DNA of 64,000 bases. Origin: a virus. Both the position numbers and the translations under genes were made by a program. The stretch lies in IMG/VR virus record IMGVR_UViG_3300010885_016083, positions 1-64,000 of that record. One strand, written 5' to 3'. Position 1 is the first letter of the stretch; every line of letters begins with the position of its first letter. This document shows, piece after piece, positions 1 through 7,827 of the stretch. The notes below the pieces were generated by a model. That model saw only the letters and a program-made list of their open reading frames with translations, did not search any database and was not told where the DNA came from.

Positions 1-1
1 A

Positions 2-451
2 ATGAAAAAAGGACTTATAAACGAAGCATTTAGACTTCAACAATTAGCAGGTATTATTAAAGAAGGTATTAATGAGAGAAGCAGTGATTCTACTGTTTCT
101 TATCCATTCTCTATATCAGATATAGAATTAGATGGTGTTGTCTATGCTGAAATAGCAGGTACATTAAAAGTTAGCGGTGATTACAAAGATGCTGAATATA
201 TGGATGGATATCTTTATGATCAAGGAGGATGGGAAGTTACCGACTATGAAATAGTAAATATAGAGGGAGCTATAAAAGAAGGAGAAGGTGATTACATAGA
301 AGATAAACAATTCTTGGATTCTCTTATTCCAAAACTAGAAGCCTCTGAAGAAGCTAACAGGCAGTTAATGTCTGCTGCCGAAGATGCTGCTACAGAATTT
401 GATAGTGATTTCGGTCAAGACCCAGATGCCTACCATGATAGAGATAGATAA
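2..451 (+). CDS. Acidic phage protein of unknown function, possible head-targeted protein
   Basis: I do not recognise this 149-residue acidic protein. Its N-terminus is basic and amphipathic, with LINEA at residues 5-9 and LQQLAGI at about 12-18. The rest is rich in Asp and Glu and ends DPDAYHDRDR. The LQQLAGI string resembles MQQLAGI near the C-terminus of the scaffold protein encoded at 50439-51464. An (I/L)xE string near the N-terminus is the kind of site cut by T4 gp21-type proteases, so an internal head protein is possible; that is inference. The start codon lies at the window edge, so a start further upstream cannot be excluded. A strong terminator follows directly. Confidence 0.6.
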   Translation: MKKGLINEAFRLQQLAGIIKEGINERSSDSTVSYPFSISDIELDGVVYAEIAGTLKVSGDYKDAEYMDGYLYDQGGWEVTDYEIVNIEGAIKEGEGDYIEDKQFLDSLIPKLEASEEANRQLMSAAEDAATEFDSDFGQDPDAYHDRDR

Positions 452-461
452 AACCTTAAAG

Positions 462-487
462 AGCCTACTTCTACGGTAGGCTTTTTT
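462..487 (+). terminator. Rho-independent terminator
   Basis: A perfect 7-bp stem AGCCTAC / GTAGGCT encloses a 7-base loop and runs directly into six T residues. It sits 10 bases after the stop codon of the first gene and separates that gene from the operon that starts at 613. Confidence 0.88.
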
Positions 488-577
488 GTTACCCTTACAT
501 TATATTAAAGTAAAAAGAACGTTAGAGAGCGTTAATGTCTCAAAGGCAGACAAGGGGCTCTACTGTTGTTTATTAGC

Positions 578-584
578 TATTTAT
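578..584 (+). promoter_or_regulatory. TATTTAT box upstream of the 613 gene
   Basis: The TATTTAT core begins 35 nt before the ATG at 613, in the AT-rich gap after the terminator at 462-487. It is a candidate promoter for the first genes of the sigma-factor operon. The 488-612 stretch shows no other feature I can support. Confidence 0.45.
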
Positions 585-612
585 TTACTAGATTTACTAA
601 TAAAAATATAAC

Positions 613-894
613 ATGAGTACAGTAGGAGCTTTTAATCTAGATGTAATCAAACAACTAGATATAAACACCAGTCGACTTTTTTTTAATGTTATTACATCTT
701 CCTTAGATGAAATGATAGCAATTATTGAAAAAGATAAAGAAGGTAAAGCTAAAGATTTAACTATGCAGCAAGTAGAAGAGATTAACTCTTTCTATACAAA
801 CATCTTAGACTTATTTATCGAAAAAGAAATGTATGAAGAGTGTACTAAGATAAAAATAGTTTTAGAATATTTGCATAAAAATTATTTCGAATAG
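613..894 (+). CDS. Small helical protein of unknown function
   Basis: A 93-residue, probably all-helical protein. Charged and hydrophobic residues alternate through its middle (about residues 30-60), and it ends in a helix (about 65-90). No motif allows a function to be assigned. It is the first gene after the terminator and TATTTAT box, so it probably opens the transcript leading to the glutaredoxin-like and sigma-factor genes. Confidence 0.6.
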   Translation: MSTVGAFNLDVIKQLDINTSRLFFNVITSSLDEMIAIIEKDKEGKAKDLTMQQVEEINSFYTNILDLFIEKEMYEECTKIKIVLEYLHKNYFE

Positions 895-934
895 TGGCTT
901 TTCTGCTAAAAAAACCTTAACTTTTTGTAAACAT

Positions 935-964
935 CGCAAGAATAGCAAGAAACGCAAGAATAGC
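935..964 (+). repeat. Short direct repeat upstream of glutaredoxin-like gene
   Basis: The 12-mer CGCAAGAATAGC occurs at 935-946 and again at 953-964, 18 bases apart. A partial copy (AGCAAGAA) lies between them. The second copy ends 4 bases before the ATG at 969. It may be a simple duplication or part of a leader sequence. Confidence 0.5.
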
Positions 965-968
965 TACT

Positions 969-1277
969 ATGTCTATAACAATATTTACTTTATCTTATTG
1001 CGATACTTGTCTATGGTTAAAAGATAAATTAAAAGAAGAAAGTATCGATTTTAAAGAAGAATATTGCGATACTAATAAAACTTTAGCCAAACAGATAGAA
1101 AGTAAGTTAAATTCGGATTATTATCCGATGGCTATGTTTAAGTACGAAGACGAAAAAGTTTATTTTGTTTTTGGTGGTAGTGAGAAAATTACCGATATTG
1201 AAGAAAAAGAATTTATCGTTTACTACCAAACGATACCACAACTAACATTACTTTTAAAAAAACTAAATGAGAAATAA
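969..1277 (+). CDS. Glutaredoxin/thioredoxin-fold protein
   Basis: This 102-residue protein starts with a beta strand (ITIFTLSYC) leading into a CDTC motif at residues 11-14. That is the CxxC redox site of glutaredoxins at the end of strand 1. A helix and a second strand (FKEEYCD) follow. YYPMAMFKY near residue 55 may supply the cis-proline-type turn. Known family members reduce disulphides, and in T4 the equivalent protein serves ribonucleotide reductase; no reductase gene lies in this window. Its 3' end overlaps the next gene by 11 bases, which suggests translational coupling. Confidence 0.65.
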   Translation: MSITIFTLSYCDTCLWLKDKLKEESIDFKEEYCDTNKTLAKQIESKLNSDYYPMAMFKYEDEKVYFVFGGSEKITDIEEKEFIVYYQTIPQLTLLLKKLNEK

Positions 1278-1449
1278 AGGCCCTGTCTTAGGACAACTAG
1301 AAAGATTAGATTATTCTTTAATTAATCTTAACATGAAAATTCGTCAACAATCATCCTACCAAGATATCATAGAAACTATTACTAAGATAAAAGAACAAAT
1401 GGATGATATTAAAACGTTAATCAATAACGAGACCGACGGAATCCAGTAA
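1267..1449 (+). CDS. Small coiled-coil protein, unknown function
   Basis: A 60-residue protein that starts inside the end of the glutaredoxin-like gene. Almost all of it can form one coiled coil (LERLDYSLINLNMKIRQQ, then IKEQMDDIKTLI). No conserved domain is visible. The overlap with the upstream gene supports it being translated. Confidence 0.5.
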   Translation: MRNKGPVLGQLERLDYSLINLNMKIRQQSSYQDIIETITKIKEQMDDIKTLINNETDGIQ

Positions 1450-1467
1450 ATTTTAAACTAATAAGTT

Positions 1468-2250
1468 ATGACTCAATTATCTGCCGAACAAATCCAAGCA
1501 AATTGGAATACTTTTCTTGCTGTTATCGATACCTATATAACTGGAGATAGATCTACTCTATTAAAAGATTTATATTTATCTATGGAAGAACAAACTATTT
1601 TAGCACCTGCTGCTGTACGTGACTCTAACCATAACTGCTTTGCAGGAGGATACGTAGACCATGTATTAAGAGTTGTTAAAGCTAGTTTACAGTTAGATAA
1701 TGTTTGGAAATCGTTTAATGTAAGAGAGACGTATTCGCAAGAAGAGTTAGTCTTTGCTGCTATTAACCATGATTTAGGAAAATTAGGATTACCCGGTACA
1801 CCTGGAGTATTTCCAAATGATAACGATTGGCAGGTAAAGAATCAAGGAGCACATTATAAGTTTAATACCGCTCTATCTTTTGCATCAGTACCCGATCGTT
1901 CATTATTTATTTTTCAAAGTGCCGGTATAACTGTATCAGAAAATGAATACTTGGGAATTAAACTTCACGACGGTCTTTACGATGAGGCAAACAAACACTA
2001 TCTTATCTCTTATCAACCAGAATCTAGATTACGTAGCTCTTTGCCTATTATTTTGCATCAAGCTGATATGCTGGCTGCTAGAGTAGAATGGGAAGGAGAA
2101 TGGCTTCCAAGACTTAATAGCGGAAGTCCTATAAGACAAACTAAAACGGTTACGCATAAAATCATTTCTAAACCTGCGGCCAGTGAAGAAGCAATGAAAA
2201 GAATTAGCTCTGCTAATCCTAATCTCATGGCTGCTTTAAAAAACATTTAA
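1468..2250 (+). CDS. HD-domain phosphohydrolase
   Basis: A 260-residue protein with the signature of metal-dependent HD hydrolases: an early His in GYVDHVLRV (H65), the HD pair in INHDLGK (H101-D102), a downstream LHDG (H167), and a final Asp in ILHQADMLAARVE (D200). Such enzymes cleave phosphate esters of nucleotides or cyclic nucleotides. In phages they are often tied to nucleotide metabolism or to removal of signalling nucleotides, but the substrate here cannot be told from sequence. About 55 residues after the domain are Ser/Ala/Lys-rich and probably flexible. The stop codon abuts the next start. Confidence 0.78.
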   Translation: MTQLSAEQIQANWNTFLAVIDTYITGDRSTLLKDLYLSMEEQTILAPAAVRDSNHNCFAGGYVDHVLRVVKASLQLDNVWKSFNVRETYSQEELVFAAINHDLGKLGLPGTPGVFPNDNDWQVKNQGAHYKFNTALSFASVPDRSLFIFQSAGITVSENEYLGIKLHDGLYDEANKHYLISYQPESRLRSSLPIILHQADMLAARVEWEGEWLPRLNSGSPIRQTKTVTHKIISKPAASEEAMKRISSANPNLMAALKNI

Positions 2251-2526
2251 ATGTTATCAATATTAATTAATATTAACATATGGGTTTTGACTATAGTCGG
2301 ATTTGTTATTTACAATCTATATAGTAAGAACGTCAATCTAGAAGAAATAGTACAGAGACAGAATCAAAGTCTACAGACTATCGGACAAATTATCGATGAT
2401 TCGGATAAATTAGTTAAAGAAGTAGATCAACTAGGAGCTTTTAGAAGCGATGATGAAGTGGGATTCTTCTTTAAAGCATTACAAACTATTCAAGAAACAT
2501 TAAACAATTTCAAGAATAACAAGTAA
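2251..2526 (+). CDS. Small membrane-anchored coiled-coil protein
   Basis: A 91-residue protein with one N-terminal transmembrane helix (about residues 4-22, INIWVLTIVGFVIYNLY). A polar coiled coil follows, with LGAFRSDDEVGFFFKALQT near the C-terminus. It follows the HD gene with no gap, and its stop overlaps the start of the sigma-factor gene, so the three are probably co-translated. The topology suggests an inner-membrane protein with a cytoplasmic tail. Function unknown. Confidence 0.6.
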   Translation: MLSILININIWVLTIVGFVIYNLYSKNVNLEEIVQRQNQSLQTIGQIIDDSDKLVKEVDQLGAFRSDDEVGFFFKALQTIQETLNNFKNNK

Positions 2527-3290
2527 TGGTAGTAAAAGACGAGATAACCGGAGAGGAAAAAGTCCTGCTTACTAAACAGGGAACTGTTCGCAAAAGAAAG
2601 CCAAAGAAGCCAAATACATTTTTTACTCAAGATACAGAGGACGCTATCATGGCGTACCTAGCATCAACAGATGAAATTGATCGCCGTATTATTTATAACG
2701 GTAGAATTCATTATGCTTTCCATAAACTAGTAGAAATCCAGATTCATAATTTTAAATTCTATTATACAGAAGTAGAAACCGTTGAAGAATTAAAGCACGA
2801 AGTAGTTTGCATGCTACTAGAGAAGCTTCCTAGATTCGATCAATCTAAAGGAAGTAAAGCTTATTCCTATTTCTATAAAGTATCTCTTAACTATTTAATT
2901 AATTATAATAATACAAATTATAAAAAGTTAAAAGGTAGAGCAGGACTTGATGAAGTTGACGTAGATTCAACAGTATATGCAGAAATAATAGACGATAGCC
3001 CTTCAGATTCTGATTACTTAAAATTTTTCGATCGGTACATATCATATGTAGATCATGAGATTTTTAATCTATTCGATAAAGATAAAGAAGTAAAGGTTGC
3101 TGATGCTATAATGGAACTCTTTAGAAAAAGAGAAAACCTCTCAATTTTATCTAAAAAAGCCTTGTATATCTATATTCGAGAGATAACTGATGCGCCTACA
3201 CCCGTAGTTACTAAGGTAATAAAGGAATTGAAATCAATATACAGAGAAATGTATTCAGATTTTCTAGAAGGAGATTTAGAAATAGAATAA
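2526..3290 (+). CDS. gp55: Late-transcription sigma factor, gp55-like
   Basis: A 254-residue protein resembling the reduced sigma-70-like factors of T4-type phages. The diagnostic stretch is residues 85-135: EELKHEVVCMLLEKLPRFD, then KGSKAYSYFYKVSLNYLINY. It matches the region-2 core that binds the RNA polymerase beta-prime clamp and the -10 element. The N-terminus is Lys-rich and probably disordered. T4 gp55 directs host polymerase to late promoters (TATAAATA). Here it lies just upstream of structural genes, many of which carry a TATTTATA box (see findings). The assignment rests on family resemblance by eye. Confidence 0.75.
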   Translation: MVVKDEITGEEKVLLTKQGTVRKRKPKKPNTFFTQDTEDAIMAYLASTDEIDRRIIYNGRIHYAFHKLVEIQIHNFKFYYTEVETVEELKHEVVCMLLEKLPRFDQSKGSKAYSYFYKVSLNYLINYNNTNYKKLKGRAGLDEVDVDSTVYAEIIDDSPSDSDYLKFFDRYISYVDHEIFNLFDKDKEVKVADAIMELFRKRENLSILSKKALYIYIREITDAPTPVVTKVIKELKSIYREMYSDFLEGDLEIE

Positions 3291-3303
3291 TATATAAAAC
3301 ATA

Positions 3304-3315
3304 TATTTATTTATA
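3304..3315 (+). promoter_or_regulatory. Double TATTTAT box before 3319 gene
   Basis: Two overlapping boxes, TATTTAT at 3304-3310 and TATTTATA at 3308-3315, precede an AAGG and the ATG at 3319. The second box starts 11 nt before the start codon. This is the first structural-type gene after the sigma factor. Confidence 0.5.
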
Positions 3316-3318
3316 AGG

Positions 3319-3666
3319 ATGGAGTTTAATCAAGAAATATTTAAAGGAAAGGACCTATCTTCTTTATTTAAGGACATTTACGAGAATAGCAGAGCAAAAG
3401 AAAAGCAGCTTAAGGAATTAATATCGCAATTAAAGGATATGGTTCATGAGACAGGTGATGCTATAATTATAGTACCTTTAATTCAAGGATATTTAGAAGT
3501 AGCAGTTAAGAACGATGACGCTCTTATTAAAATGGCAAATATTGTTCAACGAAGTATAAATGCTAAAGGGGTCGTTGATACCGAACTTTTATCTGATAGA
3601 GATAGGGAAATGCTCTTTGAAACAATAAAGAATATAGATATTCCTAAACTTACTATCTCAGCATAA
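3319..3666 (+). CDS. Conserved helical protein before baseplate spike, unknown
   Basis: A 115-residue, mostly helical, charged protein (LKELISQLKDMVHE and IIIVPLIQGYLEVAVKNDDALIKMANIVQR). Its stop codon overlaps the ATG of the spike gene. That position suggests a small baseplate or tail assembly factor, but no motif identifies it. The start is supported by the AAGG 2 bases upstream and the TATTTATA box. Confidence 0.6.
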   Translation: MEFNQEIFKGKDLSSLFKDIYENSRAKEKQLKELISQLKDMVHETGDAIIIVPLIQGYLEVAVKNDDALIKMANIVQRSINAKGVVDTELLSDRDREMLFETIKNIDIPKLTISA

Positions 3667-4622
3667 TGGCAACCGATATAGGTTTAAATAATTTTCTAGT
3701 TAGTGGTGGTAATTACCAAGAACCAGGTAAGGAAATTATTATAGCTAGAGTAACTAAGGTTATTTTAAATGAGATAAATAAAGAAGGTAAGATAGATAAA
3801 GACTTTCTTACTTCGGGAGGTTGGGGTAGTATTGGAAGTATTAAATTTAATATCCTTTACGAAAATAGTAATCCTGAAGGTGTAAACTCAAATAAATTAG
3901 TAGCTAGGCCTTTATTTGCTAATATAAAAAATTATCCCCTAGTAGGAGAGATAGTTTTAATTGTAATGGGACCTAGCAACAGGCTTAATGATAGTGCAGG
4001 GGAGAAAGATTACTATTATATTACTCAAGTAAATCTATGGAATTCTCAACACCATAATGCTTTTCCTAATTTAGCAGATTACAGTAAGGTAGTACAGGAG
4101 GTAAACGGTAGTTACACTAATGCAGAAGCAGGAGAAACTAGTCAAGAGAATGCTGAAATACCTCAATTTCCTTTAGGAGAAACATTCAAAGAGAGAAATA
4201 ACATTAAACCTTTACTGCCATTCGAAGGAGATTTTATTTTAGAAGGTAGATGGGGGCAGTCAATACGATTTGGAAGTACCGTTACTGAGTTACCTAATGT
4301 TAGTCCGTGGAGTACTTCAGGAATAGACGGAGACCCTATTACTATCCTAAGAAATGGTCAAGGGACTGTAGACGTTAAAGAAGGCTGGGTACCTGTTGTA
4401 GAGTCTATTTCTACTAATGATAGCAGTGTTTATCTGACTAGTACACAGGAAGTACCTATAGATTTAACAGGTTTTCCTTTAGATACTTTTAAACTAGGTA
4501 CAAGAGGAGTACTAACATCAGATAATACATTACCTTTACAAGATGTTCCAACAAGCTTTAGTAATATAGCAAGTAAAGCTCAAGACGAAGAAATACTAAA
4601 AAACTTAAAATCTAATGGCTAA
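3666..4622 (+). CDS. gp5: Baseplate hub/spike protein, gp5-like OB-fold
   Basis: A 318-residue protein. The N-terminal region (about residues 20-130) has the beta-rich pattern of a phage OB-fold domain: RVTKVILNEI, FANIKNYPLVGEIVLIVMGPS, YYYITQVNLWNSQHHNAFPN. The C-terminal part carries FEGDFILEGRWGQSIRFGST followed by GDPITILRNGQ, a combination typical of gp5-type hub proteins of marine T4-like phages. No lysozyme domain is present, unlike T4 gp5. The next gene overlaps it by 8 bases and appears to supply the needle. Acts at the tail tip. Confidence 0.72.
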   Translation: MATDIGLNNFLVSGGNYQEPGKEIIIARVTKVILNEINKEGKIDKDFLTSGGWGSIGSIKFNILYENSNPEGVNSNKLVARPLFANIKNYPLVGEIVLIVMGPSNRLNDSAGEKDYYYITQVNLWNSQHHNAFPNLADYSKVVQEVNGSYTNAEAGETSQENAEIPQFPLGETFKERNNIKPLLPFEGDFILEGRWGQSIRFGSTVTELPNVSPWSTSGIDGDPITILRNGQGTVDVKEGWVPVVESISTNDSSVYLTSTQEVPIDLTGFPLDTFKLGTRGVLTSDNTLPLQDVPTSFSNIASKAQDEEILKNLKSNG

Positions 4623-5049
4623 CCTATATATTCCAGAATTTCCCTATACAGGTTCACAAGCTATAGTAGCAGCCGAAAGAGTTACTTTACTCTCTAAGCA
4701 GGATTCTACGTTAATTTTTGGAGAAAAAGCTGTAGGAATATCTACAAAAGGTTCTGTAAATATAGACGCAGTTAACGGGGTAAAAATTAACCCAGGTGAC
4801 GGTAAGGAAATACAACTAGGACTTAACGCTACAGAGGCAGTAATAAAGGGAGACAGCTTTATGGAAAATTTATATTTTCTTCTAGTAAAAATAGAGAATT
4901 TCACTCAAGCCGTTAGTCAGTTAAGCGAATCTAATTTAGCAGCAGCTGTACCTCAAATAGTAAGTACTGCTTCATCTCTTAATACAACAGCTAACATACT
5001 TAAAGATAAGTTTAAAGATAATTTATCAACAGTAACTAAGACAAAATAA
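4615..5049 (+). CDS. Baseplate spike tip/needle-like subunit
   Basis: A 144-residue protein. The first about 85 residues are short repeated strands (AERVTLLSKQDSTLIFGEKAVGIS, GSVNIDAVNGVKINPG), resembling the C-terminal beta-prism of gp5/VgrG spikes. The last about 60 residues are helical (ENLYFLLVKIENFTQAVSQL). It overlaps the gp5-like gene by 8 bases. The two together may equal one spike protein in other phages, now made as two chains. This rests on resemblance and context. Confidence 0.55.
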   Translation: MANLYIPEFPYTGSQAIVAAERVTLLSKQDSTLIFGEKAVGISTKGSVNIDAVNGVKINPGDGKEIQLGLNATEAVIKGDSFMENLYFLLVKIENFTQAVSQLSESNLAAAVPQIVSTASSLNTTANILKDKFKDNLSTVTKTK

Positions 5050-6893
5050 TGGCGGAAGTAGAACCTAAAGGTATAGAAAAACTAATACTATCGATAGGTA
5101 TAGGACTATCTAAGATCGAATCCGGTCTTCTAAAGATAGTCTACGGAAGTGCTTCTGATACCGGTATATTATTCCCTGGCCGTAAAAAAAAGACAAATGG
5201 TGTTTTACCTATTGTTAGGGAAGTAAACGCTATTGATTTATGTAATGTTTTACAATACTCTTTAAATAACCTAAAACTTACCCCTCCTGAAGGAGAGGAA
5301 CCTAATGGATTAGAGAAGAAAGTAGCCGCAGTTAAAGATGCCGCAAAGAAAGTATCTGACTTTTTAGATAAGATATTACTTGACCCTACTGCTCTAAGAG
5401 ATGTAAAAGTTCTACAGGATGCTCTTAAAAGTCTAAATGAAATAAATAAACTTATAGATAGAGATATAGTTACTTTAATTCCTCAAGTAGCTAACATTAA
5501 GAATTACATTACGGACCTTATAGCATCAATGACTCAATATCCGGCATTGATAGCAACATATACTGATTATAATAACATACCGGACCCTGAGATTCAAAAG
5601 ATACTTAAGACTATTCAGGATGTCAGGAGCGTATGTGGTATTATAGCCGGTTTAGGATCAGTAGGTGATTTAGCTAAAATTCTAATACCTAATGAAATTC
5701 AACAATTACAGAAGATAATTAGTCCTGCTTACCTACTACCTATTATTAGGAAAATAGTAAATGAAAGTAAAGCGGTTAATCAACAAGCTCAAAAAGTAAT
5801 AGGTTATGTTAATGTTCTTAAAATAATAGTAAAAATTTTATCTGTAGTTCTTAAAGTATTACAAATAATCTTAAAATTCTTCGGTACTCTTCCCCTTCCG
5901 GGTATGTTTACAACCCACGGAATAACTGATACGTTAATTCGATTAAGAGAGGCTGCTGAAGCTAAAATAACAGACTACTTAAAGAGATTAGAGCAAATAG
6001 GAGTAATAATAGACTTAATATATGCTTTTAGTATAACTTTAGGTACTATAATTGATCAAATTACTAGAGAGTTAGAAATTCTTCAGTTTAACTTAGAATC
6101 ATGCGAAGCTACTAGCTCTAGTCCAGCAATAGAGGAAATAAAGAATGCCAAAGCAAAGTTAAGAAGCTCTAAGGATTTATTAGATCAATTTAATAAAAAC
6201 TATGTAGTTTCAAAAGATAGGAGAAATTTAGCTAATTTTAACGGCTATGTAATTAAAATAGAGGAAGAAGAAATAACCGATAACGCTATTAAGTATAAAA
6301 GAAGGAGAGCAGTTGTATTTGATAACAACGGTGTATTAGTACTGGCAACCCCTTTAACTTTTGCTACAGATATAACTATATTATTCGAAGAAGCTAGGTT
6401 AATGCTTATTAATAGCGGGTTAGTAGCAGATTTAGGATACCCTATACCTGATGTTTCAGGTTTGACTGCTATACTAGATATACCGACATCTGATACTGAA
6501 ATATACAACTCTATAGGCATACCCGGAGAAACTGCATTAGACATACAAAATAAAGCTGTACAAGGAGAGTTATCGCAGTTTATATCTGGTTTACCGGGTG
6601 GAGATGCACTAAGAAATAAAGTTAGAGCAGGAGTATCTTCTAACTCAGCTGCTTTAAAAGCAAGTATAAAAGCAGATGTATATAATCCTACTTCAGGTAG
6701 TTTAATGACTGGAGGATTAGATAGAAGTGGAGGAACAGGAATAAACACAGGAACAGCAAATAACGGAAATATTCTTTCAGATGGAGAAAGAGAAAGGTTA
6801 AAAGTAATAATAAAAGATTTCCCGACTACTACAGCTGCTTATAGATCTGCTAAATTAAAATTAGAGGAAGATAGAGTTGCTAGAGAGGGGTAG
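5049..6893 (+). CDS. Large helical tail/baseplate-associated protein, unknown
   Basis: A 614-residue protein between the spike genes and the wedge genes. Residues 60-390 are almost entirely helical and include strongly hydrophobic helices, for example VNVLKIIVKILSVVLKVL near 255-275 and IGVIIDLIYAFSITLGTII near 315-335. A mixed region follows (YVIKIEEEEI ... RRRAVVFDNNGVLVLATP), then a Gly/Ser-rich linker and a short charged helix ending VAREG. Size and helix content would fit a tape-measure or hub component, but no diagnostic motif supports that. Its ATG overlaps the stop of the previous gene. Confidence 0.6.
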   Translation: MAEVEPKGIEKLILSIGIGLSKIESGLLKIVYGSASDTGILFPGRKKKTNGVLPIVREVNAIDLCNVLQYSLNNLKLTPPEGEEPNGLEKKVAAVKDAAKKVSDFLDKILLDPTALRDVKVLQDALKSLNEINKLIDRDIVTLIPQVANIKNYITDLIASMTQYPALIATYTDYNNIPDPEIQKILKTIQDVRSVCGIIAGLGSVGDLAKILIPNEIQQLQKIISPAYLLPIIRKIVNESKAVNQQAQKVIGYVNVLKIIVKILSVVLKVLQIILKFFGTLPLPGMFTTHGITDTLIRLREAAEAKITDYLKRLEQIGVIIDLIYAFSITLGTIIDQITRELEILQFNLESCEATSSSPAIEEIKNAKAKLRSSKDLLDQFNKNYVVSKDRRNLANFNGYVIKIEEEEITDNAIKYKRRRAVVFDNNGVLVLATPLTFATDITILFEEARLMLINSGLVADLGYPIPDVSGLTAILDIPTSDTEIYNSIGIPGETALDIQNKAVQGELSQFISGLPGGDALRNKVRAGVSSNSAALKASIKADVYNPTSGSLMTGGLDRSGGTGINTGTANNGNILSDGERERLKVIIKDFPTTTAAYRSAKLKLEEDRVAREG

Positions 6894-6910
6894 TAAATTT
6901 ATAATTAAAA

Positions 6911-6918
6911 TATTTATA
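6911..6918 (+). promoter_or_regulatory. TATTTATA box before 6923 gene
   Basis: An exact TATTTATA starts 12 nt before the ATG at 6923, leaving only AC AT between box and start codon. Confidence 0.5.
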
Positions 6919-6922
6919 ACAT

Positions 6923-7414
6923 ATGAGTAAATTAGATATTCTTAGAAAGATAATTAGAGAGGAGGTCACTCTTGTAATGAGAGTAGAGTTAAAAGCTTTA
7001 CTTAAAGAAGAATTATTACCTTTATTAAAAGAAAATAGAAATATCTCTAATACATTACCAGTACACAAACCAGTTAAAGGTTCAACGAATTTAGCAAACT
7101 CTATTTCGTTAGCTATGGAAAGTAAAAATTTGAAACCTGTTAGCTCAGGAGATCCTATAGCTGATTTATTAAATGAAACTGCTATGTCGATGACCAGTAC
7201 CGAATACCGTACAATGATAAATGCAGATGCATCTATGGCTCCTAACTTTGGTATGATAGGAGGGGTTGACGGAGAAGAGACTGCAGCAGTAGGAACTGTA
7301 GAGCAGATGTTATCTTCTAATAGGCCTACAACAGATATAAACCAAGTAACTATCGATGTAGTACCGGACTTTACGGGATTGATGAATACTTTAAAGAGTA
7401 AAGGAGCAATTTAA
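6923..7414 (+). CDS. Virion-associated protein of unknown function, upstream of gp25
   Basis: A 163-residue protein. The N-terminal 35 residues form an amphipathic helix rich in Lys, Glu and Leu (IIREEV, LKALLKEELLPLLKE). The rest is polar and Met/Ser-rich (ETAMSMTSTEYRTMINADASM), ending FTGLMNTLKSKGAI. No known domain is recognised. It has its own TATTTATA box and overlaps the start of gp25 by one base, so it probably belongs to the baseplate operon. Confidence 0.55.
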   Translation: MSKLDILRKIIREEVTLVMRVELKALLKEELLPLLKENRNISNTLPVHKPVKGSTNLANSISLAMESKNLKPVSSGDPIADLLNETAMSMTSTEYRTMINADASMAPNFGMIGGVDGEETAAVGTVEQMLSSNRPTTDINQVTIDVVPDFTGLMNTLKSKGAI

Positions 7415-7827
7415 TGGCATATAGACAAACACAGATTAACCCTTTAGATTTAAAGCCTAGCACCGGAATAGGTGTAAGTATTCCTTTTTCTACTAAATCT
7501 GTGTTTAATACTGTCTTTACTACAGCTGAGCAGTTAAAGTATAATATTATTAATTTCCTATTAACAGGTAAACGCGAGAGAATTTTTGTACCTGAGTTTG
7601 GTTCAGGATTATCTAATCAAGTGTTTGAAGTAATAACGGAAGAGGGTAACAAAGGATTAGAACAGTACATTAAAATGACTGTTGAAAACTTTTTTACTAA
7701 CATAGAAATTAAGAAGATAACTGTAGCATCTACGTTTGATAATAATGTTATCAATGTAGAGTTCTCTTATAATATAAAAAATACCGGGCAGTCGGATGAA
7801 ATATTGTTAAATTTCCAAAATGGCTAA
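7414..7827 (+). CDS. gp25: Baseplate wedge protein gp25
   Basis: 137 residues, close to the 132 of T4 gp25. It has the GPW/gp25 family core: YNIINFLLTGKRERIFVPEFGSGLSNQVFE at about residues 44-73, where a Lys/Arg-Gly-Glu/Arg-x-x-x-x-Pro-x-Phe-Gly pattern marks the family. A strand-rich C-terminus follows. gp25 sits in the inner baseplate, contacts gp6, and is thought to help initiate sheath polymerisation. The gp6 gene overlaps its 3' end by 8 bases, the usual pairing of these two wedge genes. Confidence 0.93.
   Translation: MAYRQTQINPLDLKPSTGIGVSIPFSTKSVFNTVFTTAEQLKYNIINFLLTGKRERIFVPEFGSGLSNQVFEVITEEGNKGLEQYIKMTVENFFTNIEIKKITVASTFDNNVINVEFSYNIKNTGQSDEILLNFQNG

Noticed and set aside
5049-6893. 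Tape-measure protein
   Set aside because: Length and helix content are compatible, but hydrophobic helices, gene order and lack of diagnostic sequence do not allow the call.
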